A program made the translations under genes and the position numbers. This document shows, piece after piece, positions 34,721 to 43,981 of a stretch of 57,287 nt of DNA. Source of the stretch: Desulfobacterales bacterium (GTDB lineage Bacteria; Desulfobacterota; Desulfobacteria; Desulfobacterales; JARGFK01). The stretch's first letter is position 1; the number at the start of each line of letters is the position of its first letter. Location of the stretch: NCBI GenBank assembly GCA_029211065.1, contig JARGFK010000001.1:101265-158551 (forward strand). Reading direction: 5' to 3'. Under the pieces are notes generated by a model. It worked only from the letters and a program-made list of their open reading frames with translations, made no database searches and was not told the origin of the DNA.

Positions 34721-34750
34721 TTGTGACAAATAAATAAGTTCCGCTATAGA
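34721..34750 (+). promoter_or_regulatory. Possible leuS promoter
   Basis: TTGTGA, an 18-nt spacer and TATAGA, ending 35 bases before the leuS start codon. No T-box consensus is visible in this 212-base divergent gap. Confidence 0.4.
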
Positions 34751-34784
34751 AGTGATTGGGGAACGATTCTGGAGGACATCAGGA

Positions 34785-37388
34785 ATGGATCAAAAGTACG
34801 ACCCGAAACGGGTTGAATCTAAATGGCAATCTCACTGGGAAAAAACCGGGCTGTTCCGGGTCACGGAAGATCCGGACCGGGAAAAATTTTATCTGCTTGA
34901 AATGTTTCCGTATCCATCCGGCAAGATTCACATGGGGCATGTGCGAAACTATACCATCGGGGATGTGGTGGCGCGCTACAAGCATATGCGGGGGTTTAAT
35001 GTGCTGCACCCCATGGGCTGGGACGCTTTCGGGATGCCCGCGGAAAACGCGGCCATCGCCAACAATACCCATCCGGCCAGATGGACCTATGAAAATATTG
35101 ATACCATGCGGGCGCAGCTCAAGCGGATGGGGTTCAGCTACGACTGGGACCGGGAAATCGCAACCTGCAAGCCCGCGTACTACCGCTGGGAGCAGTGGCT
35201 TTTCCTGAAGATGTTTGAAAAGGGAATGGCCTATCGCAAGGAGTCCTTTGTAAACTGGTGCGAACCCTGCCAGACAGTGCTTGCCAACGAGCAGGTCGAA
35301 GCGGGGATGTGCTGGCGCTGCGGCCGTGCGGTTCGTCAGAAAAAACTCTGGCAGTGGTTTTTCCGGATTACGGACTATGCCGATGATCTGCTGGTCTATT
35401 GCGACAAACTGCCCGGCTGGCCCGATAAAGTCATTGCCATGCAGAAAAACTGGATCGGAAAGAGCCATGGCGCCGAGATTCGTTTTTCCATTGAAAATCC
35501 CCCGGCGGACGCGGAGCGGACGATCTCTGTTTTTACCACCCGCCAGGATACGGTGTTCGGCGCGACCTTCATGTGTCTGGCGCCGGAGCACCCCCTGGTG
35601 ACCCAGTTGGCCAAAGGGACTGCCCAGGAAGCGGCGGTCAACAGCTTTGTCGAACGGATGGCCCTGTCGGATCGGTCCAGCAAGGCGGTGGAAACCTACG
35701 AAAAGGAAGGCGTGTTTACCGGTGCTTACTGCATCAATCCCCTCAGCGGGCGCCGGATGCCGATTTATACCGCCAATTTCGCCCTGATGGAATACGGCAC
35801 CGGCGCGGTCATGTCGGTGCCGGCCCACGATCAGCGCGACTTTGATTTTGCTAAAAAGTACGGCCTCGACATCATTGTCGTGGTAGCGCCGCCGGACAGT
35901 GATCTTGATCCGGCCGCCATGGCCGCAGCCTATGCCGGGGAGGGAACCATGGTGAATTCCGGCCGCTTTGACGGCATGAAAAACGTCCAGACACTTGATG
36001 AAATTGCAGCCCACCTTGAAGCCAACGGTCTGGGTAAGAAAACCGTCAGTTTCAGATTAAAAGACTGGGGGATTTCCCGGCAGCGCTATTGGGGCGCACC
36101 GATTCCCATCGTGCATTGCCGGGATTGCGGCATTGTGCCGGTTCCGGAGGACGAACTCCCGGTGGTCCTGCCTGAAACCGTCAGCCTGCTGGAAGGCGGG
36201 CGCTCGCCCCTGCCGGTTCTGGAACACTTTCAGAAAACGGCCTGCCCGAAATGCGGCCGCAGCGATGCGAAACGGGAAACCGACACCATGGATACGTTTG
36301 TGGAGTCATCCTGGTATTTTGAACGCTATTGCAGTCCGCACCATGAGCGGGGGATGTTTTCCAAAAGCGCGGTGGATTACTGGATGCCGGTGGATCAGTA
36401 TATCGGGGGGGTTGAACATGCCATTCTGCACCTGCTTTATTCCCGCTACTATACCCGGGTGCTGCACGATTTCGGGTTGATAGGGGTCAAGGAACCGTTT
36501 ACCCGGCTGTTGACCCAGGGGATGGTTTGCAAGGAAACCCTGTCCTGCCCGGAGCACGGTTTTCTCTTTTCCGGCGAGGTTTCCGGCAACGATAATGAGC
36601 GCCGCTGCAGCAAATGCGGCAAATCCGTTGTCGAGGGCCGTGTTGAAAAGATGTCCAAGTCCAAAAAAAATGTCATCGATCCCAACCAGCTGCTGGACAG
36701 ATACGGTGCGGACACCACCCGGCTCTTCTGCCTCTTTGCCGCGCCCCCGGAAAGGGATCTGGAATGGAGCGAACAGGGAGTGGACGGCGGGTATCGATTT
36801 TTAAACCGGGTCTGGCGCCTGGCTTTCACCTGGATGGACAGCGTTAAGGATCGGACCGCGTTTAGCGGCAATCCGGATGAATTGGAAGAACCCGTGAAGG
36901 GGGTGTATAAAAAAACCCATGAAGCCATCCGCAGGGTCACCGGCGACATAGAAGACCGGTTTCATTTCAACACGGCCATCAGCGCTGTCATGGAGCTGGT
37001 CAATACCATGTACACCATCGACGAGGGGTGCAGTCTCCCGGAAAAAGAAAGCGTCATGCGGTTCGCCATGGAAGCGACCGTATTGTTGCTGTCACCGATT
37101 GTTCCCCATTTTAGCGAGGAAATCTGGGCGGCCCTGGGCCATACGACCAGTGTTTTTTCGGCGAGATGGCCGCTTTATCGGCAGGATGCGCTGGAAAAGG
37201 ACGAGTTGATCATCGTGGTTCAGGTGAATGGAAAACTCCGCTCCCGTTTTCAGGTGAGCGCAGATACCGATGAAAAAATCATTCAAACCATGGCGCTGGC
37301 GGATGAGCGTGTTCAGAAGTTCATCGGGGACGCCCCTGTCAAAAAAGTGATTGTGGTGCAAAAGAAACTGGTGAATATTGTAATATAA
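34785..37388 (+). CDS. leuS: Leucyl-tRNA synthetase
   Basis: 867 aa from the ATG at 34785, after GGAGGACATCAGGA. Class I signature [20 protein letters not shown] (HIGH variant HMGH) and [12 protein letters not shown] (KMSKS). The CP1 editing domain is present ([20 protein letters not shown]). A zinc-type cluster is seen at [12 protein letters not shown]. Full length for a bacterial LeuRS. It charges tRNA-Leu. Confidence 0.98.
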   Translation: MDQKYDPKRVESKWQSHWEKTGLFRVTEDPDREKFYLLEMFPYPSGKIHMGHVRNYTIGDVVARYKHMRGFNVLHPMGWDAFGMPAENAAIANNTHPARWTYENIDTMRAQLKRMGFSYDWDREIATCKPAYYRWEQWLFLKMFEKGMAYRKESFVNWCEPCQTVLANEQVEAGMCWRCGRAVRQKKLWQWFFRITDYADDLLVYCDKLPGWPDKVIAMQKNWIGKSHGAEIRFSIENPPADAERTISVFTTRQDTVFGATFMCLAPEHPLVTQLAKGTAQEAAVNSFVERMALSDRSSKAVETYEKEGVFTGAYCINPLSGRRMPIYTANFALMEYGTGAVMSVPAHDQRDFDFAKKYGLDIIVVVAPPDSDLDPAAMAAAYAGEGTMVNSGRFDGMKNVQTLDEIAAHLEANGLGKKTVSFRLKDWGISRQRYWGAPIPIVHCRDCGIVPVPEDELPVVLPETVSLLEGGRSPLPVLEHFQKTACPKCGRSDAKRETDTMDTFVESSWYFERYCSPHHERGMFSKSAVDYWMPVDQYIGGVEHAILHLLYSRYYTRVLHDFGLIGVKEPFTRLLTQGMVCKETLSCPEHGFLFSGEVSGNDNERRCSKCGKSVVEGRVEKMSKSKKNVIDPNQLLDRYGADTTRLFCLFAAPPERDLEWSEQGVDGGYRFLNRVWRLAFTWMDSVKDRTAFSGNPDELEEPVKGVYKKTHEAIRRVTGDIEDRFHFNTAISAVMELVNTMYTIDEGCSLPEKESVMRFAMEATVLLLSPIVPHFSEEIWAALGHTTSVFSARWPLYRQDALEKDELIIVVQVNGKLRSRFQVSADTDEKIIQTMALADERVQKFIGDAPVKKVIVVQKKLVNIVI

Positions 37389-37540
37389 GTAACGGCGAAA
37401 GGCTAAAGGCGCACGGCGCAAGGGCAGGGGGAAAGCGATTGATGATTGGCGATGGACGATTGAAAAAAACCCTTAGATCGAAAATCATCAATCATATATC
37501 AACGATCGGGAAAGCGTGGCCGGCTGCGGTTCAAAAGTTT
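37389..37540. repeat. Repeat block after leuS (GGCTAA arm, GATTG element, GAACCGC scrap)
   Basis: AACGGCGAAAGGCTAAAGGC opens the block. A GATTG element (37421-37510) follows, starting GGGCAGGGGGAAAGCGATTG. Its right end (CAACGATCGGGAAAGC) is fused to GTGGCCGGCTGCGGTTC, an internal piece of the GAACCGC element. Confidence 0.75.
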
Positions 37541-37586
37541 TATCGTCCCGGCGCAACAGAGGGGATTTTGTCCGGAGAAATGACGA

Positions 37587-38237
37587 GTGATGAATGAAAT
37601 GACGGAAAAGCAGGCGCAGGGACAATCGGTATTGCGCGGTCCGTACACGGCGGCAACCTTAACCTTCAGCCTTCGGTCTTCAGCCTTCGGTCTCCATCCT
37701 TTGGTCTTCAGTCTTCAGCCTTCAGCCTTCAGCCTAAGGAACTGGATATGGGGTGCTCTGGTGGCTGCCGTCGTGCTGCTTTCAGCCTGCGGCTATCGAT
37801 TTTCGGGCAGCGGGAGCCTTCCTGCCGGAATTGGGCGGGTTTTCATCTCTGTCTTGGACAACCGGACGGCCGAGACCGGTTTGGGAAACACCCTTACCGG
37901 TGATCTCAGGTATGAATTTATCCGCTACAAGCGGAACGCGAACCTGGACGAGGCCGATGCCGTCCTTTCCGGAACGGTCAAGTCCTTACGGGTGGAAACC
38001 ATATCCCGCAGCGGGCAGTACAGTTCGCCGGAAAGACGGGTAACCGTTTCCGTTGATTTAAAGCTGACCGATCGAAGCGGCAGGGTTGTGTGGGTTGTGG
38101 AAGGACTCGCCGATAGTGAAAGCTATCGCGTTGATTCCGACGACCAGATAACGAACGTCAACAAACGCACGGCCGTATCAGCGCTGTCCAAACGGCTGTC
38201 TGAAAACATTTATTATCGATTGACCGAGGATTTTTAA
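37587..38237 (+). CDS. lptE: LPS-assembly lipoprotein LptE
   Basis: 216 aa as drawn. The lipoprotein signal is internal: NWIWGALVAAVVLLSAC with lipobox LSAC, then the LptE/RlpB-like domain (YRFSGSGSLPAGIGRVFISV ... RVTVSVDLKLTDRSGRVVW). Start is uncertain: GTG 37587 or ATG 37590 follow GGAG, but then about 50 residues precede the membrane helix. Much of that stretch (SLRSSAFGLHPLVFSLQPSA) is translated CTTCAG repeat. A TTG within the repeat could be the true start. LptE plugs LptD in the outer membrane. The gene overlaps rpsT by 4 bp, tail to tail. Confidence 0.82.
   Translation: MMNEMTEKQAQGQSVLRGPYTAATLTFSLRSSAFGLHPLVFSLQPSAFSLRNWIWGALVAAVVLLSACGYRFSGSGSLPAGIGRVFISVLDNRTAETGLGNTLTGDLRYEFIRYKRNANLDEADAVLSGTVKSLRVETISRSGQYSSPERRVTVSVDLKLTDRSGRVVWVVEGLADSESYRVDSDDQITNVNKRTAVSALSKRLSENIYYRLTEDF
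37661..37738 (+). repeat. CTTCAG tandem repeat at the lptE 5' end
   Basis: Units AACCTTCAGCCTTCGGTCTT, CAGCCTTCGGTCTCC, TTTGGTCTTCAGTCTTCAGC and CTTCAGCCTTCAGCCTAAGG run straight into the lptE signal-peptide codons, in frame. Confidence 0.8.
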
Positions 38238-38503
38238 CTGGTCGCTATGCGGTTGACGCGTCTGGCAAGACGGGAAATTTTACGGGCGGCCGTGTTTTTG
38301 TGAATAACCCCTTTTTTAGACGCTTTGTCAATCTTCGATTTTGCAGTGTTCAGTTCTTTGACGGCTTCTGCTTTAGGTCTTTCGGCAATGGACTGGCGTG
38401 TTGCCTTGATAATGTTCTTAACGCCGGTCTTGACCGCCTTGTTGCAATCGTGCTGCTTGGCATTCTGACGCGCACGTTTGATTTCGGATTTATGATTTGC
38501 CAA
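38234..38503 (-). CDS. rpsT: 30S ribosomal protein S20
   Basis: 89 aa, very basic: MANHKSEIKRARQNAKQHDC, then TAKSKIDKASKKGVIHKNTA and ARRVNRIATS. This is the full S20 family pattern. The start follows AAGGAGAGCACC. A possible TTGACA promoter lies upstream at 38551-38579. It binds 16S rRNA early in 30S assembly. Confidence 0.98.
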   Translation of the reverse strand: MANHKSEIKRARQNAKQHDCNKAVKTGVKNIIKATRQSIAERPKAEAVKELNTAKSKIDKASKKGVIHKNTAARKISRLARRVNRIATS

Positions 38504-38550
38504 TGGTGCTCTCCTTATGTGTTAATATGCGATTTTCCTCAAAGTTATTT

Positions 38551-38579
38551 TAAATAAATTATTACGGTTTTGATGTCAA
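38551..38579 (-). promoter_or_regulatory. Possible rpsT promoter
   Basis: Minus-strand TTGACA (38574-38579), a 17-nt spacer and TATTTA within an AT-rich tract, 48 bases before the rpsT start. It lies 10 bases from the divergent murJ start codon. Confidence 0.5.
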
Positions 38580-38588
38580 GTAGTTTTT

Positions 38589-40160
38589 ATGTCTGAAAAT
38601 ATCCGTGTAACCAAAGCAGCCGGTGTTGTCGGGGCCGCCACATTATTAAGCCGGATTTTCGGTTTTATCCGGGATGTGGTAATGGCCTGGTTTTTCGGCG
38701 CCGGATTTGCGTCCGATGCTTTTTTTGTGGCCTTCCGCATTCCCAATCTGCTCCGGCGCCTCCTGGCAGAGGGGTCTTTAAGCATCGCTTTCATTCCGGT
38801 TTTTACGGACCATCTCACCCGCAATGGAAAAGAAGATGCCTTTCTGATGGCGCGGGCGGCGCTGCGAATGATATCCGTATTGCTGGCCGTGGTTGCCGTT
38901 TTGGGCATACTGCTGTCCCCGCTGATCGTTCGCATCGTCGGTGTCGGGTTTGCGGATTCGCCTGAGAAGCTGGCCCTGACAGTGACCCTGACCCGGATCA
39001 TGTTCCCTTATATTTTTTTCATCGGGCTGGTGGCGCTATGTATGGGGATTCTGAATGTACTGGGTCACTTTGCCGCGCCGGCGCTGGCGCCGGTTTTTTT
39101 AAACATCGCCATGATCGGGTCGGTCTTTCTGATTTCACCCCATCTGGATGAGCCGATCATCGGACTGGCCGTGGGGGTGCTCATCGGCGGCGCCCTGCAG
39201 CTGCTGCTGCAGATTCCATTTCTAATACGCAAAGGTCTCCGTTTCTGGCAGAAGGCCGGCATGTATCATCCCGGACTCAAACAGGTCGGTGTGTTGATGC
39301 TCCCCACCGTTTTCGGCGCTGCGGTCTACCAGATCAATATCCTGGTCGGCACCCTGCTGGCCTCACTACTGCCGGAGGGGAGCGTTTCCTATCTGTACTA
39401 TGCCGACCGGCTGGTTGAATTTCCCCTGGGTATTTTTGCCATTGCCACAGCCACGGCTGTTTTACCCAGCCTTTCGCGCCAGGCGGCCGCCCGGGAATTC
39501 GAGGCGCTGCGAAACACCTTTGGTTATGCCGTGAACCTGGTCTCCTATATCACGATTCCCGCCATGGTCGGCCTGATCGTCTTGCGGGAGCCCATTGTTG
39601 CGTTGCTGTTCCAGCGCGGGGCGTTTGACGCGGAAACCGTCCGGTTGACGGCGGTCGCCCTTTTGTATTATGCGGTGGGCCTGTGGGCGTTTTCCGCCGT
39701 CAGAATTGTGGTTTCGACCTTTTATGCCCTCCAGGACACCAAAACGCCGGTTCGCATGGCGGCGATTTCCGTTGTTGCCAATATTGTCTTGAGTGTTATT
39801 TTAATGCAGTGGCTTCGGCATGGCGGCCTGGCCCTGGCGACATCCCTGGCTTCCATGGTAAATTTGGCGCTCTTGCTGAAAGCCTTGCGGGGTCGGCTGG
39901 GCAGCCTGGGGTGGCAAGGCGTCCGGCTTTCGATAATCAAGACCGCTGTTTGCTCTACCGCCATGGGCTTGACGGTCTGGGGGGTGGCCCTGGCTGCCAT
40001 TCCGGCCGAGGGGGGCAGCACCACGCGTCTGTTGTTGGGCCTGCTGATCACCATCGGCGCCGGCCTGGTCAGTTACGGTGTTTTTTCTTATCTGACAAGA
40101 ATCCCGGAGTTTGAAACGGTGTTGTCTATGATGGGAAAAAGGGCCGGCAAAAAGGGGTAG
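38589..40160 (+). CDS. murJ: Lipid II flippase MurJ
   Basis: 523 aa with about 14 predicted hydrophobic helices. N-terminal MurJ signature: VVGAATLLSRIFGFIRDVVM, then FFGAGFASDAFFVAFRIPNL and LRRLLAEGSLSIAFIPVF, all characteristic. It flips the peptidoglycan precursor lipid II across the inner membrane. No clear ribosome site precedes the ATG. Confidence 0.97.
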   Translation: MSENIRVTKAAGVVGAATLLSRIFGFIRDVVMAWFFGAGFASDAFFVAFRIPNLLRRLLAEGSLSIAFIPVFTDHLTRNGKEDAFLMARAALRMISVLLAVVAVLGILLSPLIVRIVGVGFADSPEKLALTVTLTRIMFPYIFFIGLVALCMGILNVLGHFAAPALAPVFLNIAMIGSVFLISPHLDEPIIGLAVGVLIGGALQLLLQIPFLIRKGLRFWQKAGMYHPGLKQVGVLMLPTVFGAAVYQINILVGTLLASLLPEGSVSYLYYADRLVEFPLGIFAIATATAVLPSLSRQAAAREFEALRNTFGYAVNLVSYITIPAMVGLIVLREPIVALLFQRGAFDAETVRLTAVALLYYAVGLWAFSAVRIVVSTFYALQDTKTPVRMAAISVVANIVLSVILMQWLRHGGLALATSLASMVNLALLLKALRGRLGSLGWQGVRLSIIKTAVCSTAMGLTVWGVALAAIPAEGGSTTRLLLGLLITIGAGLVSYGVFSYLTRIPEFETVLSMMGKRAGKKG

Positions 40161-40283
40161 GGGGCAGGGGCAAGTCATTGGTGATTGGCGATTGATGATT
40201 GACGATTGACGATTGAAAAAAAACTTAAATCGAAAATCATCAATTCAAGAACCCTTTGCGTTTTTTGCGCCTTTGCGGTTCAA
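40161..40283 (+). repeat. GATTG element fused to a GAACCGC right end
   Basis: It starts right after the murJ stop with GGGGCAGGGGCAAGTCATTG, continues with GATTG units and core, and its right arm is cut at AAATCATCAATTC, where CAAGAACCCTTTGCG...GCGGTTCAAA, the right terminus of the other family, takes over. Confidence 0.78.
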
Positions 40284-40349
40284 ATGTTTCCACGCTTCGG
40301 CTTAGTAGATGTTGTATAAGAATAATGTTCTTTAGGCCCCGACGGTCAG

Positions 40350-40655
40350 ATGAATACCCGAAATAAAATATTGTTGTCATTCGCCATACTGGCTCTCTTT
40401 TCAATGCTGCTCTTTATCGTATTTAATGAATACGGATTGGCGGATTTCCGTCTGCTCAAACAGGATCGGGACCGGCTGCTGCAAAAAAACGCGCAACTGG
40501 AACAGGAAAACCTTTCGCTGTACCGCCAGATCGACCGGCTGAAGAACGACCTTAAATTTATCGAGAGTGTTGCCCGTCAGGAGCTCGGAATGGTGGGAAA
40601 AGACGAGGTTGTTTTTAAACTTAAAAAGCCTGAAAAGGATAAAAAAGATGAATGA
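40350..40655 (+). CDS. ftsB: Septum formation initiator FtsB/DivIC-like protein
   Basis: 101 aa. A short cytoplasmic start and one membrane helix (ILLSFAILALFSMLLFIVF) are followed by a coiled coil (LLKQDRDRLLQKNAQLEQEN) and the conserved ESVARQELGMVGKDEVVF end. FtsB/DivIC works with FtsL and FtsQ in the divisome. It overlaps the next gene by 8 bp. Confidence 0.88.
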   Translation: MNTRNKILLSFAILALFSMLLFIVFNEYGLADFRLLKQDRDRLLQKNAQLEQENLSLYRQIDRLKNDLKFIESVARQELGMVGKDEVVFKLKKPEKDKKDE

Positions 40656-40944
40656 TAGCGCCTTTTATACCGCTACCATGGCAAAGGTTTATGCCGACCA
40701 GGGGTATTTTGAGAAATCCGCGGAAATTTATCGGCATCTGCTGAAACTGGAACCCCACCGGCAGGAGCTCAAGGCGGCCCTGCTCGAAGTGGAGCAGAAA
40801 GTTAAAGCGGAAACGAAAATGCATTCCCGGGATCTTACACCTTTGTTCGAAAAGTGGATTGATCTTCTGCTGCGGCGCCGTAATCTGCAAAAACTAAAAA
40901 AACTCCAAAATACAACTTTCAATCAAACCCAAAAGCGTGTATGA
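40648..40944 (+). CDS. Small TPR-like protein downstream of ftsB
   Basis: 98 aa from the ATG at 40648, overlapping ftsB. Residues 6-36 (YTATMAKVYADQGYFEKSAE, then IYRHLLKLEPHRQEL) match one tetratricopeptide repeat; the rest is helical and basic. It is soluble, with no signal. The function is unknown; the overlap implies co-translation with ftsB and perhaps a divisome or scaffold role. Confidence 0.72.
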   Translation: MNDSAFYTATMAKVYADQGYFEKSAEIYRHLLKLEPHRQELKAALLEVEQKVKAETKMHSRDLTPLFEKWIDLLLRRRNLQKLKKLQNTTFNQTQKRV

Positions 40945-41044
40945 TATTTTTCATATGTTGTGTGTTACCAAGTAGTTGATTATGATTTCGAAGGTTAAGT
41001 CGTCGGGACGTATGTCAAGGGTCTCTCGAGAAGGAGGATGGGTT

Positions 41045-41545
41045 ATGGAACGAACAGGGCAGAGAAGCTGGTGGTTGATAGGGGTTGGGGTGGCAATTGT
41101 TGTGCTGGTCATGGGCGGCTGCGCCGGTTCCAAGATCAAAGGGGGGGAATCCGCCCCTTCCGCCAAGAAAGACAAGGGGCCTGTACCGCTGTACTATGAT
41201 TTCGGTGATGTTTTGGTGCCGAGTGAATTGAAGGTCGACAAGGATGCCTCCTTTGTGTTCCGGACGCCGGGATTTTCAGCCGGGGTGATGGCGTTGACGG
41301 GAAGGGTGGAGATCAACTCCCTCATCAATTTCTTTTACAACAACATGACCAAAGACAATTGGAAGCTCATCAGCTATTTCAAATCCCGTCGGACCCTCAT
41401 GCTGTTCAACAAGGAAAACCGCTGGTGCGCGATCAATATTACGGAGGGAGATTTCACTACCTATACGGAAATATGGGTTTCTCCCACCACGATGGAAACC
41501 GGTTCCGGGGCGGCGCACGGCGCCGGCAGCGGCCTGTTGAAATAG
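41045..41545 (+). CDS. Uncharacterised lipoprotein
   Basis: 166 aa from the ATG at 41045, with GAAGGAGGATGGGTT upstream. Signal peptide WWLIGVGVAIVVLVMGGC with lipobox VMGGC. The mature domain (PLYYDFGDVLVPSELKVDKD ... FFYNNMTKDNWKLISYFKSR) resembles small lipoproteins found beside coaBC in deltaproteobacteria. I do not recognise a functional name. It lies 9 bases before coaBC. Confidence 0.8.
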   Translation: MERTGQRSWWLIGVGVAIVVLVMGGCAGSKIKGGESAPSAKKDKGPVPLYYDFGDVLVPSELKVDKDASFVFRTPGFSAGVMALTGRVEINSLINFFYNNMTKDNWKLISYFKSRRTLMLFNKENRWCAINITEGDFTTYTEIWVSPTTMETGSGAAHGAGSGLLK

Positions 41546-41554
41546 GAGCAGACC

Positions 41555-42745
41555 GTGATTCAAAATAAAACGATTATTCTGGGTGTTTCCGGGGGGATTG
41601 CGGCTTATAAAAGCGTTGAACTGCTGCGACTGCTCACCGGGGCGGGCGCAACCGTGCGGGTGGTGATGACCCGGAACGCCCAATGGTTTGTGGGGCCGAT
41701 GACATTTAAAGCCTTGTCCGGTCAACCCGTCTGCACCGGCCTTTTCGAAGACGACGGGGACGCTTCCATCCGGCATATCGACTGGGCCCGGGAGGCGGAT
41801 GCCGTCATCATTGCGCCGGCAACCGCCAATATTATCGCCAAGCTTGCCAACGGCATCGCCGATGACGCCCTCAGCACCCTGCTGCTGGCGGTGACGGCGC
41901 CGGTCTTTGTCTGTCCAGCCATGAACACGCATATGTTCGATAGCAGGCCGGTTCAGCTGAATCTGGAACGGCTCAGAGAGATGGGATATACCGTTATGGC
42001 GCCGGCCAGCGGCCATCTGGCCTGCGGCACCACCGGTCCCGGACGCCTGCCGGACCCGGCACTGATTCTCGACCGGCTGATCAGCGGCCTGACGCCCAAG
42101 GATTTTCAGGGGAAGCGGGTCCTGGTAACCGCCGGGCCGACATACGAAGCCATGGACCCGGTAAGGTTTATCGGCAACCCGTCTTCGGGAAAAATGGGAT
42201 ACGCCATTGCCAGGGCCGCCGAACAGCGCGGGGCTGAAGTAACTCTTGTCAGCGGTCCGTCCCATTTGCCGGATCCGCTCAATATGGCGACGGTCCGGGT
42301 CCGTTCGGCCGGGGAAATGGCATCGGCCGTTTTTGAGTATGCGGACCGCATGGACGTCATCATCAAGGCGGCGGCTGTTTCCGACTACCGCCCCATTGAG
42401 ATAGCGGCAAACAAGATTAAAAAAGACAAAGATGAACTGCGCCTGACCCTGACCAAAAACCAGGACATTCTCCGCGCCCTGGGTCGGATGAAAAAGAAGC
42501 AGGTCCTGGTCGGCTTTGCGGCTGAAACCGAAGACTTAAAAAAGAATGCCGAAAAAAAACTCATCGAAAAAAATTGTGATATCATCGTGGCCAATCTGGT
42601 GGGACATTCCCATTCCGGATTCGGGTCCGATACCAACCAGGTCACCCTGTTTTTTAAAGACGGCCGTGTTGAATCCCTTGACACCATGGAAAAGGAATCG
42701 GTTGCCCGGATTCTGCTGGACCGGGTCAAGGAGCGGTTTTCCTGA
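41555..42745 (+). CDS. coaBC: Bifunctional phosphopantothenoylcysteine decarboxylase/phosphopantothenate-cysteine ligase
   Basis: 396 aa from GTG at 41555, after TAGGAGCAGACC. The N-terminal CoaC flavoprotein part has LGVSGGIAAYKSVELLRLL, PAMNTHMF and SGHLACGTTGPGRL. The C-terminal CoaB part has LVTAGPTYEAMDPVRFIGNP, then SSGKMGYAIA and KIKKDKDELRLTLTKNQDIL. It performs two steps of coenzyme A synthesis. Confidence 0.97.
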   Translation: MIQNKTIILGVSGGIAAYKSVELLRLLTGAGATVRVVMTRNAQWFVGPMTFKALSGQPVCTGLFEDDGDASIRHIDWAREADAVIIAPATANIIAKLANGIADDALSTLLLAVTAPVFVCPAMNTHMFDSRPVQLNLERLREMGYTVMAPASGHLACGTTGPGRLPDPALILDRLISGLTPKDFQGKRVLVTAGPTYEAMDPVRFIGNPSSGKMGYAIARAAEQRGAEVTLVSGPSHLPDPLNMATVRVRSAGEMASAVFEYADRMDVIIKAAAVSDYRPIEIAANKIKKDKDELRLTLTKNQDILRALGRMKKKQVLVGFAAETEDLKKNAEKKLIEKNCDIIVANLVGHSHSGFGSDTNQVTLFFKDGRVESLDTMEKESVARILLDRVKERFS

Positions 42746-42777
42746 TAATCCGGCAGGCACCGGCCAACTAAATCCTT

Positions 42778-42899
42778 TCACCGCCCGCTTCGCTCGAGAC
42801 GCAGAGGCCGCAGAGAAAAGAATAATCTGTTGCTTTTCGACCTCTCAGCGAAAAGCAACAGAAAAATAACCTTTGCGAGCCTTGCGCCTTTGCGGTGAA
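42778..42899. repeat. Diverged GAACCGC-type element
   Basis: It starts CACCGCCCGCTTCGCTCGAG and ACGCAGAGGCCGCAG, has a short AAAAGCAACAG/CTGTTGCTTTTC inner hairpin, and ends CTTGCGCCTTTGCGGTGAAA. It is shorter and more diverged than the main family. Confidence 0.6.
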
Positions 42900-42967
42900 A
42901 TTAAAATAAAATTACCCTCTTTTGGAGGGCGTGTAGTATTTACTGTGGAACGATTACACGGGAAAAA

Positions 42968-43687
42968 ATGACTGTAGAAATAGGACCGAACAGAGAAGAT
43001 CTGAACACCGTTGTGACGGAAATCGGCCATACCCTGCGGTTTATGGCCCGGAGCGGTTGCCGCGGTTTTGACCCCTCCCCGCAATGCCTGGCCGCCATTG
43101 CTGCATGGGGAAATCCCTCCGCCGGGAGTGGGGAAACCCTCGCGGAGATCCGCACGGACCTGGGCGATTGCCGACGCTGCGGGCTGGCGGCCGGCCGCAG
43201 CCATATTGTGTTCGGTTCCGGACATCCCCAGGCAAGGCTGGTATTTGTCGGCGAAGGACCGGGCCATGAGGAGGATCAGCAGGGGGAGCCCTTTGTCGGC
43301 GCCGCCGGGCAACTCCTGACAAAGATCATCCAGGCCATGAAGCTCAGCCGTAAAGACGTTTATATCTGTAACATCGTCAAATGCCGACCGCCCGGCAACC
43401 GAAATCCGGCGCCGGATGAAATCGCAGCCTGCTCGCCTTTTTTGGAGCGTCAGATCGCTGCCATTAAACCCAAGCTTATCTGTGCCCTGGGGACATTTGC
43501 CGCGCAAACCCTGCTGGCGACAAATATTCCCATTTCCAAACTGCGTGGATCGTTTTATCCTTACCGCGGCGTCAGGGTGCTGCCGACCTACCACCCTGCC
43601 TTTTTGCTGCGGAACCCGGAACGGAAACGGGACGTCTGGGAGGATGTCCAGAAGCTGATGCGGGAACTGGAAGGGACGGGGGATTGA
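42968..43687 (+). CDS. Family 4 uracil-DNA glycosylase (4Fe-4S)
   Basis: 239 aa. After a 65-residue variable region come the family 4 motifs: [38 protein letters not shown] (uracil pocket GEGPG), [17 protein letters not shown] and [13 protein letters not shown]. Cysteines in the first and third motifs, plus AACSPFL, are placed to hold a 4Fe-4S cluster. It removes uracil from DNA. Its last residue and TGA stop (GGATTGA) are read from a GATTG-type repeat unit. Confidence 0.93.
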   Translation: MTVEIGPNREDLNTVVTEIGHTLRFMARSGCRGFDPSPQCLAAIAAWGNPSAGSGETLAEIRTDLGDCRRCGLAAGRSHIVFGSGHPQARLVFVGEGPGHEEDQQGEPFVGAAGQLLTKIIQAMKLSRKDVYICNIVKCRPPGNRNPAPDEIAACSPFLERQIAAIKPKLICALGTFAAQTLLATNIPISKLRGSFYPYRGVRVLPTYHPAFLLRNPERKRDVWEDVQKLMRELEGTGD

Positions 43688-43899
43688 CGATTGACAAGTA
43701 GGCGGTGGCAAGTCATTGATGATTGGCGATTGGTGATTGACGATTGGAAACGCCCTTAAATCGAAAATCATCAATCATAGATCAACAATCGGAAAATTAT
43801 CAAACCCCTTTGCGTCCTTCGCGCCCCTGTCGAATCGTAGCTTTAGCGAAGCCTGACCTGTCGGGTCGTAGCTTTAGCGAAGACTGATTTGCGATTCAA
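43683..43899 (+). repeat. GATTG element fused to a GAACCGC right-end variant
   Basis: The GATTG part (43683-43792) begins in the glycosylase stop codon, and its CAACAATCGG end joins AAATTATCAAACCCCTTTGC. The second part ends with two copies of TCGTAGCTTTAGCGAAG in tandem and GATTTGCGATTCAA. Confidence 0.78.
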
Positions 43900-43981
43900 T
43901 AGTGCTGCTGTTTCAGCAAACCGGACTTCTGATTTCCGAAAATTGATTGTTAAAAATTCAAATAAGGTTTATATTAACCTC

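Noticed and set aside
34573-34784. T-box or other leader control of leuS
   Set aside because: No T-box consensus, terminator hairpin or U-run was found in the 212-base gap; only a modest promoter-like motif.
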